Of a stretch of DNA of 39,997 nucleotides, positions 7,095 to 15,967 are shown one piece after another. Each line of letters begins with the position of its first letter. Positions within the stretch are counted from its first letter, which is position 1. Origin of the DNA: Paenibacillus glycinis (lineage in GTDB: Bacteria; Bacillota; Bacilli; Paenibacillales; Paenibacillaceae); the NCBI RefSeq assembly GCF_009909185.1, contig NZ_JAAAMV010000039.1, positions 1-39,997 on the forward strand, in the 5' to 3' direction. A program made the position numbers and the translations under genes. The notes beneath the pieces are model-generated. The model saw only the letters and a list, made by a program, of their open reading frames with translations. It made no database searches and was not told the DNA's origin.

Positions 7095-8387
7095 TTACTT
7101 AAAGTTTTTCAAGTTGTAGAACGCGCTTTTGCCGGCGTATTGCGCCGTCGAGCCCAGTTCGTCTTCGATGCGAAGCAATTGGTTGTATTTCGCGACGCGG
7201 TCCGTACGGGACGGAGCGCCGGTTTTGATTTGGCCGGCGTTGGTCGCTACCGCGATGTCCGCGATCGTGCTGTCTTCGGACTCGCCGGAACGGTGAGAGA
7301 TAACCGCCGTGTAACCGGCGCGTTTCGCCATTTCGATCGCATCGAACGTTTCCGTCAGGGAACCGATTTGGTTGACTTTAACCAGGATCGAGTTGCCTAC
7401 GCCCTTCTCGATGCCGTCGGACAGACGCTCGGTGTTCGTTACGAACAGGTCGTCGCCGACGAGTTGGACTTTGCCGCCCAATTTCTCGGTGAGCAATTTC
7501 CAGCCTTCCCAGTCGTCTTCGGAGCAGCCGTCTTCGATCGTGATGATCGGATATTTATCGGCCCACGAAGCGAGCAGGTCGACGAACTCGGCGGACGTGA
7601 ACGAACGGCCTTCGCCTTCGAGATGGTATTTGCCGTCTTTATAGAACTCGGTGGACGCTACGTCCATGCCGAGGAATACGTCTTCGCCCGGCTTGTAGCC
7701 CGCGCGCTCGATCGCGGAGATGATCGTCGTGATGGCTTCTTCGTTCGAACCCAGGTTCGGCGCGAAGCCGCCTTCGTCGCCGACGGCCGTGTTCAGGCCT
7801 TTGTCTTTCAGAACCGATTTCAGGTTGTGGAAGATTTCCGCGCCGATGCGAAGCGCTTCTTTGAAGCTTTCCGCGCCGACAGGCAGAACCATGAACTCTT
7901 GCACGTCGATGTTGTTGTCGGCATGCTCGCCGCCGTTGACGATGTTCATCATCGGAACCGGAAGGGTCTTGGCGTTGAATCCGCCCAGGTACGTGTACAA
8001 TGGCACGTCAAGCGCGTCGGCCGCAGCGCGCGCGCAAGCCATGGATACGGCCAGAATCGCGTTGGCGCCCAATTTGCCTTTGTTGTGCGTACCGTCCAGT
8101 TGAATCATTTTGCGGTCGATCAGCACTTGGTCCAGCGCGTCCAGGCCGATGATTTCAGGAGCGATGATCGTGTTCACGTTTTCGACGGCTTTCAGCACGC
8201 CTTTGCCGAGGTAGCGGGATTTGTCGCCGTCGCGAAGCTCCACGGCTTCGTATGCGCCAGTGGATGCTCCGGATGGCACGATAGCGCGGCCTTTGCCGCC
8301 GGACTCCAGCATAACTTCGACTTCAACGGTAGGGTTGCCGCGGGAATCCAGTACTTCGCGTGCATAAACGTCGGTAATGATAGACAT
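7095..8387 (-). CDS. eno: Enolase
   Basis: Interconverts 2-phosphoglycerate and phosphoenolpyruvate in the cytoplasm; it needs Mg2+. The product is 430 residues, the same as in Bacillus. Visible motifs are the N-terminal DSRGNPTVEVEV, the substrate loop SGASTGAYEA, GDEGGFAPN, the metal ligands in FLGMDVASTEFY, TIEDG and VGDDLF, the catalytic Lys in LVKVNQIG, and the signature SHRSGESEDSTIAD. ATG 8387 is used because GAAGGAG lies upstream; a GTG four codons earlier touches the ribosome binding site. It is the last gene of the operon, about 100 bp after gpmI, followed by tandem hairpins. Confidence 0.98.
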   Translation of the reverse strand: MSIITDVYAREVLDSRGNPTVEVEVMLESGGKGRAIVPSGASTGAYEAVELRDGDKSRYLGKGVLKAVENVNTIIAPEIIGLDALDQVLIDRKMIQLDGTHNKGKLGANAILAVSMACARAAADALDVPLYTYLGGFNAKTLPVPMMNIVNGGEHADNNIDVQEFMVLPVGAESFKEALRIGAEIFHNLKSVLKDKGLNTAVGDEGGFAPNLGSNEEAITTIISAIERAGYKPGEDVFLGMDVASTEFYKDGKYHLEGEGRSFTSAEFVDLLASWADKYPIITIEDGCSEDDWEGWKLLTEKLGGKVQLVGDDLFVTNTERLSDGIEKGVGNSILVKVNQIGSLTETFDAIEMAKRAGYTAVISHRSGESEDSTIADIAVATNAGQIKTGAPSRTDRVAKYNQLLRIEDELGSTAQYAGKSAFYNLKNFK

Positions 8388-8489
8388 TTTCGTAAACACT
8401 CCTTCAAAGGTTATCTTTTTGTGCCGGCCGGGCGCGTCCTCGCGGTTCGGCCCCGCCGGTCTTTGTCGTCTAAGATTGTACTGTATCTT

Positions 8490-10022
8490 TTAGCCTTGGA
8501 CAAGCGACCGGCCGGTCATTTCTTCCGGCTGCTTCAGACCCGCGAAATGCAGGATCGTCGGCGCGATGTCCGCCAGGATGCCGCCTTCGCGCAGCGGGCC
8601 GACTTGCCGGGTCACGATGAACGGAACCGGGTTCGTCGTATGCGCGGTGAACGGGCGTCCGTTCTCGTCGATGACCATGTCCGCGTTGCCGTGGTCCGCC
8701 GTGATGAGGCAGACGCCGCCTTTGGCCAGCACCGCTTCCACGACTTGTCCGAGGCAGGCGTCCGTCGCTTCGACCGCCTTGATCGTCGGCTCCAGCATGC
8801 CGGAGTGGCCGACCATGTCGGGGTTGGCGAAGTTCAGGATGATCACGTCTTGACGGTCGTTCTCGATCTCGTTCACCGCGGCCGCGGCGACTTCGTACGC
8901 GCTCATCTCCGGCTTCAGGTCATAGGTGGCGACCTTCGGCGACGGAATCAGGATGCGCGTCTCGCCCGGAAGCTCGTGATCGCGGCCGCCGCTGAAGAAG
9001 AACGTCACGTGCGGGTATTTCTCGGTCTCGGCGATGCGAAGCTGGCGCTTGTTGTTTTGCACGAGCACCTCGCCCAGCGTGTTGTCCAGGTTCTTCGGTT
9101 TATACGCGACGAACCCGCCGACCGTTTCGCTGAAGAGCGTCAGACAGACGAAGTACAGGTTCTTCGGCGCTTTCGGGCCGCGGTCGAAGCCGGGGAAGTC
9201 CTCGTTCGTGAACACTTGCGACAATTGAATCGCACGGTCGGGGCGGAAGTTGAAGAAAACGACCGCGTCTTCGGATTCCACGGTGCCGACAGGGCTGCCG
9301 TCTTCCTTGACGATGACCGACGGCACGAAGAACTCGTCGAACACCGACTTCTCGTAGGATTCCGTTATGGCTTGGATCGGATCGGCGTATTGCGGGCCGT
9401 CGCCGTACACCATCGCGCGGTACGATTTCTCGACGCGCTCCCAGCGCTTGTCGCGGTCCATGGCATAATAGCGGCCTTGCAAGGTAGCGATTCGGCCTAC
9501 GCCGAGTTCTTGAATCTTCGCGATCAGCTGCTCCAGATAGCCCTTGCCGCTGTCCGGCGCCACGTCGCGGCCGTCCAGGAACGCGTGGATGTAGACATCC
9601 TCGAATGCTTCCTTCTTCGCAAGCTCCAGCAGCGCGAACAGATGCGCGATATGGCTGTGAACGCCGCCGTCGGACAACAGCCCGTACAGGTGCAGCTTTT
9701 TGCCGTTCGTCTTCGCGTGGCGCACGGCGCCGAGCAGCGTCTCGTTATCGAAGAAGTCTCCGTCGCGGATCGACTTGCTGATGCGGGTCAAATCCTGATA
9801 CACGATCCGGCCTGCGCCGATGTTCAGGTGACCTACTTCAGAGTTGCCCATTTGTCCTTCCGGCAAACCTACGGCTTCGCCGCTCGCCGTAAGCGTCGTA
9901 TGCGGGAAAGTCGACCAATAACGGTCGTAATTCGGCTTGTTCGCCTGTGCGACCGCGTTGCCCGTCACGTCGTTGCGAAGGCCGAAGCCGTCCAAAATAA
10001 TCAGTGCTACGGGTGCCGTCAT
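8490..10022 (-). CDS. gpmI: 2,3-bisphosphoglycerate-independent phosphoglycerate mutase
   Basis: A Mn2+-dependent enzyme that interconverts 3- and 2-phosphoglycerate. At 510 residues it matches the Bacillus enzyme, which matters in spore formers because Mn/pH dependence stops the reaction in the forespore. The alkaline-phosphatase-fold metal site starts at D11 (ILDGFG). The phosphorylated Ser is S61 in GNSEVGHLNIGAGR. C-terminal metal ligands lie in NPDMVGHSG and ADHGNAD. The ATG at 10022 comes one base after the tpiA stop codon, with its ribosome binding site (GAGGGGG) inside the end of tpiA, indicating translational coupling. Confidence 0.98.
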   Translation of the reverse strand: MTAPVALIILDGFGLRNDVTGNAVAQANKPNYDRYWSTFPHTTLTASGEAVGLPEGQMGNSEVGHLNIGAGRIVYQDLTRISKSIRDGDFFDNETLLGAVRHAKTNGKKLHLYGLLSDGGVHSHIAHLFALLELAKKEAFEDVYIHAFLDGRDVAPDSGKGYLEQLIAKIQELGVGRIATLQGRYYAMDRDKRWERVEKSYRAMVYGDGPQYADPIQAITESYEKSVFDEFFVPSVIVKEDGSPVGTVESEDAVVFFNFRPDRAIQLSQVFTNEDFPGFDRGPKAPKNLYFVCLTLFSETVGGFVAYKPKNLDNTLGEVLVQNNKRQLRIAETEKYPHVTFFFSGGRDHELPGETRILIPSPKVATYDLKPEMSAYEVAAAAVNEIENDRQDVIILNFANPDMVGHSGMLEPTIKAVEATDACLGQVVEAVLAKGGVCLITADHGNADMVIDENGRPFTAHTTNPVPFIVTRQVGPLREGGILADIAPTILHFAGLKQPEEMTGRSLVQG

Positions 10023-10023
10023 G

Positions 10024-10782
10024 TTACTTCGCCCCCTCGACAAGCTGAATGAAGGAAGCGGGCTCGAGGCTCGCTCCGCCTACCAAGGCGCCGTCGATGT
10101 TGGATTGACCCATATACTCGCTTACGTTGTTCGGTTTCACGCTGCCGCCATATTGAATGCGGACCGCATTCGCGGTAGCTGCATCGTACAAGCCCGCGAT
10201 CACGCCGCGGATGAAGGCGATGACGTCTTCCGCGTCCGCGGACGTCGACGATTTGCCCGTTCCGATCGCCCAGATCGGCTCGTACGCCACGACGACTTCA
10301 GCTGCCTGCGCAGCGGAGAGGCCTTGGAAAGCCGCTTCCGTTTGCACTTGGCAGACGTTTTTCGTTTGCTCGGCTTCGCGCTCTTCCAGCTTTTCGCCGA
10401 CGCACACGATCGGGCTCAAGCCGTGCTTGAATGCCGCATGCACTTTCTTGTTCACGATCTCGTCCGATTCCGCGAAGTACGCGCGGCGCTCGGAGTGGCC
10501 GATGATAACGTACTTCACGCCAAGGTCCTTCAGCATGATGCCGCTGATCTCGCCCGTGTACGCGCCGTTGTCCTCGAAATGGACGTTTTGCGCGCCGATG
10601 GCGATCGTCGTGCCTTTCGCCGCTTCCACAAGCGCTGGCAGCGTCGTGAACGGCGCGCAGATGACGGTTTCGACGCCGTCGACCTCCGCTTTGCCCTTTA
10701 CGTCCGCGAAGAATGCCGTCGCTTCGGAAACGGTTTTGAACATTTTCCAGTTCCCCGCAATAATCGGTTTACGCATAGTCAT
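10024..10782 (-). CDS. tpiA: Triosephosphate isomerase
   Basis: Interconverts dihydroxyacetone phosphate and glyceraldehyde-3-phosphate. The TIM barrel carries the catalytic Lys in GNWKM (K13 with this start), the His in IIGHSERR, the Glu in AYEPIWAIGTG (with mobile loop 6) and the phosphate-binding GGSVKP and VGGASL segments. Two starts are possible: ATG 10782, five bases after AAGGAG, or ATG 10776, which gives the usual MRKPIIAGNWKM terminus. It lies 33 bp after pgk and is coupled to gpmI. Confidence 0.97.
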   Translation of the reverse strand: MTMRKPIIAGNWKMFKTVSEATAFFADVKGKAEVDGVETVICAPFTTLPALVEAAKGTTIAIGAQNVHFEDNGAYTGEISGIMLKDLGVKYVIIGHSERRAYFAESDEIVNKKVHAAFKHGLSPIVCVGEKLEEREAEQTKNVCQVQTEAAFQGLSAAQAAEVVVAYEPIWAIGTGKSSTSADAEDVIAFIRGVIAGLYDAATANAVRIQYGGSVKPNNVSEYMGQSNIDGALVGGASLEPASFIQLVEGAK

Positions 10783-10815
10783 TATCGCTCCTTCGGCTTA
10801 CTCGTGTATTCGGTC

Positions 10816-11997
10816 TTATTTATCGTTCAAGGCTACGACGCCCGGGAGCGCTTTGCCTTCCATGAATTCCAGCGAGGCGCCGCCGCCCGTGGAGATGTGA
10901 TCCATTTTGTCGGCCAGGTGGAACTTCTCGGCTGCCGCAGCGGAGTCGCCGCCGCCGATGACCGTGTATGCGGAAGTCTCAGCGCAAGCTTGCGCAACCG
11001 CGCGCGTGCCGTGGGAGAACGGCTCGATCTCGAATACGCCCATCGGTCCGTTCCAGACGACCAGCTTGGAATTCTTGATGACGTCCGCATAGATTTCGCG
11101 CGTCTTCGGTCCGATGTCGATGCCTTCCCAGTCGGCCGGAATGCCGTCGACGTCGACGATCTTCGTGTTGGCTTTCGCGCTGAACTCGTCCGTGATGACC
11201 ACGTCAACAGGCAGCAGGAAGTTTTTGCCGAGTTTTTTCGCTTTCTCGATGAACTCGAGGGCCAGGTCCAGCTTCGAGTTGTCGCACAGCGATTGGCCGA
11301 TCTCGTGGCCTTGCGCTTTGAAGAACGTGTAGGACAGGCCGCCGCCGATGATGATGTTGTCCGCGATCTCGATCATCTTGTTGATGACGTCGATTTTGTC
11401 TTTGACTTTGGAGCCGCCCACGATCGCCGTGAACGGACGCTCGGGATTGAGCAGCGCTTTGCCGAGGACGTCCAGCTCCTTCTCCATCAGCAAGCCGGAT
11501 ACGGCCGGCAGGAAGTGCGCGACGCCTTCCGTCGAAGCATGCGCGCGGTGAGCGGCGCCGAACGCGTCGTTAACGAACAGGTCCGCCAGCTCGGCAAAAG
11601 CTTTCGCCAGCTCCGGATCGTTCTTCTCTTCGCCTTCGTAGAAACGAACGTTCTCGAGCAAGAGCACGTCGCCTTCCTTGAGATCGGCTGCTTGCGCCTT
11701 GACGGCCTCGCCGATCGCTTCGTCGGCTTTCGCGACCGGCTTGCCCAACAGCTCGGACAAACGCTCGCCGGCTTTCGTCAAGCGCAGGTCTTCCACGACT
11801 TGACCTTTCGGACGACCCATGTGGCTCGCCAAAATCACCTTCGCGCCGTTCTCGATCAGATACTTGATGGTCGGCAGCGTCTCGCGGATCCGCGTATCGT
11901 CCGTAATTGCCCCGTTCTCCATCGGCACGTTAAAATCCACACGAACAAATACACGTTTGCCTGCAACTTCAACGTCACGCACACTCTTCTTGTTCAT
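10816..11997 (-). CDS. pgk: Phosphoglycerate kinase
   Basis: Transfers phosphate from 1,3-bisphosphoglycerate to ADP. The product is 393 residues, normal for bacteria. N-domain substrate motifs include RVFVRVDFNVP, DTRIRETLPT and SHMGRPKG. The nucleotide-binding C-domain includes GGSKVKDK, WNGPMGVFE and the GGGDSAAAAEK loop. ATG 11997 is preceded by GGGAGG at about 10 bases; the frame continues 12 codons upstream without homology. It is separated from gap by an unusual 530-bp hairpin-rich gap although both belong to the same operon. Confidence 0.98.
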   Translation of the reverse strand: MNKKSVRDVEVAGKRVFVRVDFNVPMENGAITDDTRIRETLPTIKYLIENGAKVILASHMGRPKGQVVEDLRLTKAGERLSELLGKPVAKADEAIGEAVKAQAADLKEGDVLLLENVRFYEGEEKNDPELAKAFAELADLFVNDAFGAAHRAHASTEGVAHFLPAVSGLLMEKELDVLGKALLNPERPFTAIVGGSKVKDKIDVINKMIEIADNIIIGGGLSYTFFKAQGHEIGQSLCDNSKLDLALEFIEKAKKLGKNFLLPVDVVITDEFSAKANTKIVDVDGIPADWEGIDIGPKTREIYADVIKNSKLVVWNGPMGVFEIEPFSHGTRAVAQACAETSAYTVIGGGDSAAAAEKFHLADKMDHISTGGGASLEFMEGKALPGVVALNDK

Positions 11998-12110
11998 AAG
12001 CAGAATTCCTCCCGGGTACCCAAGCCGCCGCAAGGCGAAAAAAGGTCAAAGTGTATTCAAATTCTCCACGCTATCCATCCCGCTATGGCGGTCTATTTCT
12101 CTATGTGTAA

Positions 12111-12185
12111 GGCGCCGCAGGCGCCGTGTTCTTACTTTGTGACACCGCAGGTGTCATGACTTTGCATTGCGGTGCCGCAGGCGCC
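12111..12185. repeat. Three GCA-loop hairpins at exact 30-bp spacing
   Basis: GGCGCC-GCA-GGCGCC at 12111, GACACC-GCA-GGTGTC at 12141 and GGTGCC-GCA-GGCGCC at 12171. Stems are 6 bp, and the loop is always GCA. Stem changes are paired or wobble-compatible, so the structure is kept while the sequence varies. Confidence 0.85.
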
Positions 12186-12245
12186 ATGCTATCAATGGCT
12201 CCGTCATGCCGCAGCGCATCTTGCCGTCCAGGTTCCAATAGGGAA

Positions 12246-12410
12246 CCGCCATACGCCCTTCCCAAGCATCAGCGAAGCGCCGATGCGGCCATCCCAGCCC
12301 CGCGAACAACCTTCGCGGTCTCTTGACCTTCCAGTCGCAAGGGAGCGCCGAAATGAAAGCTTAAGCCCCCGCGGAGCCCCGCAGGGCGAAGCATCAAGGG
12401 CGTATGGCGG
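12246..12410. repeat. Long inverted repeat with 15-bp arms
   Basis: CCGCCATACGCCCTT (12246-12260) and its exact reverse complement (12396-12410) flank 135 bp. This could be the ends of a small degenerate repeat element or a large RNA stem. Confidence 0.7.
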
Positions 12411-12426
12411 GCCCCCGTAAACCACC

Positions 12427-12456
12427 GCGAAGGAGCTACATCAGTAGCTCCTTCGC
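12427..12456. repeat. Perfect 13-bp stem-loop downstream of gap
   Basis: GCGAAGGAGCTAC, loop ATCA, then GTAGCTCCTTCGC. It has no U-tract on either strand, so it is more likely an mRNA stabiliser or processing element than a terminator. Confidence 0.7.
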
Positions 12457-12527
12457 CAACATCGGGTGTCCAGAGGGGAACCCTTGGAATCCCCCTTTGC
12501 AAGGGGGAATTAGGGGGATGGTCCCTC

Positions 12528-13532
<1,005 letters not shown>

Positions 13533-13631
13533 TTTTGTTTCCTCCTAGACATGATTTCATTTATCTCAAGACGAGGATCGCAGGAAAGCCGGCGGGGCCG
13601 CCCTCCGATTCGTCAAGATCACGTTGCTGCA

Positions 13632-14669
13632 TTACTGCGATTCCTTCTCGATGATTGCCGCGATCTCAAGCGCGGCCGCTTCATCCGTTACGAGCACGTC
13701 GTCATGGCCGAAACGCATCACGGCCGCGATGGCCTCGCCTTTGCTCCGTCCGCCCGCGATCGCGATCACGACCTCGGTCTCCATGATGTCCTCGAGCCGC
13801 AAGCCCGCAGTCAGCATCTTGTGGACGACTTCGCCGTGCCGGTCGAAATAATAGCCGAACGATTCCGCGAGCGCGCCTTCCGCCTTCATGGCTTCCACGA
13901 CCGCCGCGTCGACGCGCCTGCGCCTTGCCATCACCATAGCGTCCCCGATGCCGTGAACGACGATGCGGGCTTCGCGGATCACTTCCACGATCTCCCGGAC
14001 ATTCGGTTCCTGCATCAAGGAGTTGTACGCTTCTTCGCCCAAATGGTCGGGCACGTGAAGCATCCTGTACTGCGCGCCGGTTCGCTTCGCCATCGTGGAA
14101 GCGATCGTATTGGCCTGGTAGTCCAAGCTTTCTCCGAGTCCCCCGCGCGCCGGCACGAACAAATTGCTTCTCAGCGGCGTCTGGGACGTCAGCTGGTTCG
14201 CCACTTGCGCAAGCGTCGATCCGCCCGTTACGGCGATGACGTCGTTTGCCTTCATATCTTTCCTTAGCACGCTGCAGCCTGCTCTTCCAAGCTCTCTGCC
14301 CGTTGCCGGAGATTCGTCCGAATCGCCCGAGACGATAACCACTTGCTTCAAGCCGAAATGCTTGCGGATCTTCTCTTCCAGCTCCGATAAGCCGAACATC
14401 GCCTTATAGAACGGCTCCATTTCGTCCAGCAGGCGCTTCCCCGCTTCGCTGATCCGCATGCCGGCGGCGTCGATGATCAGCAGCTCCTGCGATTTCAGGA
14501 AGTCCGTTTCGGCGCGGAGCACGCGTTCCGTCATTTCCAGCGATGCGGCGAGCGAACGTCTCCCGATCATGTCCGAAAGCATCACTTGACGGAGGATGAG
14601 GTATCGTTTGCGCATGACGACGAGCAAATCCGGCAGAAGCTGCTGTTGTATGGCGATGAGCGAGTGCAT
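13632..14669 (-). CDS. cggR: Central glycolytic genes regulator
   Basis: A SorC/DeoR-type repressor of the gap operon whose DNA binding is relieved by fructose-1,6-bisphosphate in Bacillus. The 345-residue product begins MHSLIAIQQQLLPDLL, aligning with B. subtilis CggR. An N-terminal winged helix (about 30-85, with IGRRSLAASLEMTERVLR) is followed by the sugar-phosphate-binding domain: VVIVSGDSDESP, AVTGGSTLAQVA, FVPARGGLGE, VHGIGDAMVMA and FGYYFDRHGEVVHK. It is the first gene of the operon and sits directly behind its own operator and promoter. No in-frame start exists upstream of ATG 14669. Confidence 0.97.
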   Translation of the reverse strand: MHSLIAIQQQLLPDLLVVMRKRYLILRQVMLSDMIGRRSLAASLEMTERVLRAETDFLKSQELLIIDAAGMRISEAGKRLLDEMEPFYKAMFGLSELEEKIRKHFGLKQVVIVSGDSDESPATGRELGRAGCSVLRKDMKANDVIAVTGGSTLAQVANQLTSQTPLRSNLFVPARGGLGESLDYQANTIASTMAKRTGAQYRMLHVPDHLGEEAYNSLMQEPNVREIVEVIREARIVVHGIGDAMVMARRRRVDAAVVEAMKAEGALAESFGYYFDRHGEVVHKMLTAGLRLEDIMETEVVIAIAGGRSKGEAIAAVMRFGHDDVLVTDEAAALEIAAIIEKESQ

Positions 14670-14726
14670 CTTTCAACATCAACTCCTGTTACAGAAGAGC
14701 ATGGGTTAATTCCGGTCTATCAACGT

Positions 14727-14762
14727 GGACATAAAACGTCCCATATGATCGTTTTAAGTCCC
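14727..14762 (-). promoter_or_regulatory. CggR operator
   Basis: On the minus strand two tandem half-operators start with GGGAC exactly 20 bp apart. The second is a full GGGAC-N6-TGTC; the first has GGGAC-N6-CGAT. The spacing equals that of the B. subtilis CggR operator as I recall it, and the site lies just downstream of the -10, the same roadblock position. Confidence 0.85.
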
Positions 14763-14768
14763 ACCACT

Positions 14769-14797
14769 ATTGTAACCCATTCGACAGGAGGGGGCAA
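14769..14797 (-). promoter_or_regulatory. Sigma-A promoter of the cggR-gap operon
   Basis: TTGCCC (14792-14797), exact 17-bp spacer, TACAAT (14769-14774) on the minus strand. The CggR operator begins about 7 bp downstream. Confidence 0.85.
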
Positions 14798-14812
14798 GGT
14801 CGTTTTCCCGAA

Positions 14813-14826
14813 TGAAAACGATTACC
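14813..14826. promoter_or_regulatory. cre-like site upstream of the cggR promoter
   Basis: TGAAAACGATTACC matches 13 of 14 positions of the catabolite-responsive element consensus TGWAANCGNTNWCA. It sits about 15 bp upstream of the -35 box, where CcpA usually activates. It is also upstream of the divergent tRNA promoter. CcpA itself is not in this window. Confidence 0.5.
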
Positions 14827-14862
14827 GTCACGATTTACACAATATTATTTTGCAATGACGTC

Positions 14863-14891
14863 TTGCTTTTCTCTTCGCTTTCCCCTATAAT
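14863..14891 (+). promoter_or_regulatory. Sigma-A promoter of tRNA-Arg
   Basis: TTGCTT (14863-14868), 17-bp spacer, perfect TATAAT (14886-14891), 19 bases before the mature tRNA 5' end. Confidence 0.85.
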
Positions 14892-14910
14892 CATATTTGC
14901 TGTCACAAAT

Positions 14911-14985
14911 GCGCCCGTGGTCCAATGGATATGACGTAGGCCTCCGGAGCCTGAGATCGAGGTTCAATTCCTCGCGGGCGCGCCA
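14911..14985 (+). tRNA. tRNA-Arg (anticodon CCG)
   Basis: A 75-nt cloverleaf with acceptor GCGCCCG/CGGGCGC and discriminator G. The CCA is encoded. The anticodon stem TAGGC/GCCTG has loop CTCCGGA, giving anticodon CCG, and the T-arm contains GGTTCAATTCC. It reads CGG codons. It stands alone with its own promoter and terminator, divergent from cggR. Confidence 0.95.
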
Positions 14986-15013
14986 TTAATCAAATACGCT
15001 CGACTACATAACG

Positions 15014-15044
15014 AAGGGCCTTCCGATAACGGGGGCTCTTTTTC
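15014..15044 (+). terminator. Terminator after tRNA-Arg
   Basis: AAGGGCC pairs with GGGCTCTT (one G-T wobble) around a 12-base loop and is followed by a T-run. Confidence 0.65.
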
Positions 15045-15135
15045 ATTGCCTACGCCGTTTGTCCCTCAAACAGCATCTCCAAATCCGCCGCAATGTAACC
15101 TCGTATCGCCCGGTTATCAAGCGGTTCGACGATGT

Positions 15136-15175
15136 TTTGACCTTCTCTGACTATATGTCCTGACCTTCTTTGACT
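15136..15175. promoter_or_regulatory. Two tandem CtsR operators
   Basis: TTTGACC-TTC-TCTGACT (15136-15152) and CCTGACC-TTC-TTTGACT (15159-15175) each match the CtsR heptad repeat GGTCAAA-N3-GGTCAAA read on the minus strand, with one or two mismatches. The second overlaps the clpP -35 box, consistent with repression relieved by heat or proteotoxic stress. Confidence 0.85.
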
Positions 15176-15198
15176 TTTACGATCGAATCCGTTATGAT
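15170..15198 (+). promoter_or_regulatory. Sigma-A promoter of clpP
   Basis: TTGACT (15170-15175), 17-bp spacer, TATGAT (15193-15198), overlapping the downstream CtsR box. Confidence 0.85.
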
Positions 15199-15253
15199 GT
15201 TTTTACACAAGTCGCCACTATCTCAACCCATTTTGCTTTAGGAGGGAATTACG

Positions 15254-15844
15254 ATGGAATCGATGAATTTCGTACCCATGGTTATTGAGCAGAGCAACCG
15301 CGGAGAACGCGCTTACGACATTTACTCCCGTTTGCTGAAGGATCGGATTGTATTCCTCGGTACGCCTGTCAACGACATGGTCGCCAACTCCATTATCGCG
15401 CAGCTGCTGTTCCTTGCCGCCGACGATCCCGAGAAAGACATCTCGCTCTACATTAACAGTCCTGGCGGTTCCGTCTCGGCAGGTCTTGCCATATTCGATA
15501 CCATGAATTTCATCAAACCGGAGGTTTCGACGATCTGCGTCGGCATGGCCGCTTCGATGGGCGCTTTCCTGCTCGCCGCCGGCGCGAAGGGCAAACGTTA
15601 CGCCCTGCCGAACAGCGAAGTCATGATCCATCAGCCGCTCGGCGGCGCGCAAGGCCAAGCCAGCGACATCGAGATCCGCGCGAAGCATATTCTCAAGACG
15701 CGCGACACGCTGAATCGCATCCTCGTGGAACGCACCGGCCAGACGCTTGAGAAAATCGAGCGCGACACCGACCGCGATTACTTCATGTCCGCTGCCGAAG
15801 CCGCTGCGTACGGTCTGGTCGACAAAGTGATCGAGAAGCTGTAA
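15254..15844 (+). CDS. clpP: ATP-dependent Clp protease proteolytic subunit
   Basis: The tetradecameric serine protease core that degrades substrates delivered by ClpC, ClpX or ClpE. The 196-residue product shows the catalytic triad S101 (GMAASMG), H126 (VMIHQP) and D175 (DTDRDYF), plus the SPGGS oxyanion motif (69-73). The start ATG follows AGGAGGG. The protein begins MESMNFVPMVIEQ, like other Firmicutes ClpP with a short propeptide. It is regulated by the tandem CtsR sites upstream and ends in a strong terminator, so it is monocistronic. Its position beside the cggR operon resembles the B. subtilis region. Confidence 0.98.
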   Translation: MESMNFVPMVIEQSNRGERAYDIYSRLLKDRIVFLGTPVNDMVANSIIAQLLFLAADDPEKDISLYINSPGGSVSAGLAIFDTMNFIKPEVSTICVGMAASMGAFLLAAGAKGKRYALPNSEVMIHQPLGGAQGQASDIEIRAKHILKTRDTLNRILVERTGQTLEKIERDTDRDYFMSAAEAAAYGLVDKVIEKL

Positions 15845-15864
15845 GATCCGCTTCTTCCGCCGCA

Positions 15865-15902
15865 AAGAGCGCTAACCCGCTAAAGGGTTAGCGCTCTTTT
15901 TT
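15865..15902 (+). terminator. Terminator of clpP
   Basis: AAGAGCGCTAACCC and GGGTTAGCGCTCTT form a perfect 14-bp stem followed by TTTTTT. Confidence 0.95.
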
Positions 15903-15967
15903 ATTAATGCCCCTGCACTTCACCAGCACCGCTAATTCGATTCATAAATCCCAGCGCCTGTCAAGAG

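Larger units (their letters stand above)
11998..12527. other. Hairpin-rich 530-bp interval between gap and pgk
   Basis: No gene is seen; short open frames here have no ribosome binding site or family features. It holds the three 30-bp-spaced hairpins (12111-12185) and GGTTCC/GGAACC (12231-12247). It also has CGCGAA/TTCGCG (12301-12317), a 13-bp stem at 12427-12456, CCCCCTT/AAGGGGG (12491-12507) and a 15-bp inverted repeat (12246-12260 with 12396-12410). Other gaps in this operon are about 1 to 142 bp. Confidence 0.8.

Noticed and set aside
7029..10052. A very long plus-strand open frame opposite eno and gpmI
   Set aside because: It is a GC-driven antisense shadow: codons mirror well-identified enzymes on the minus strand, the product has no family features and no ribosome binding site. 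The same holds for long plus-strand frames at 259-1740, 9937-12159, 12675-14267, 18389-19750, 19975-21678 and 23799-25778.
12172..12425. Short open frames in the gap-pgk interval
   Set aside because: No ribosome binding sites and no recognisable composition; the region is dominated by hairpins.
14780..14786. Spo0A-box-like TGTCGAA in the cggR promoter spacer, and another at 25868-25874 near the prs start
   Set aside because: This 7-mer is expected about five times by chance in 40 kb on both strands, and I also saw it at about 4173 and at 36081 beside a terminator. There is no supporting context.
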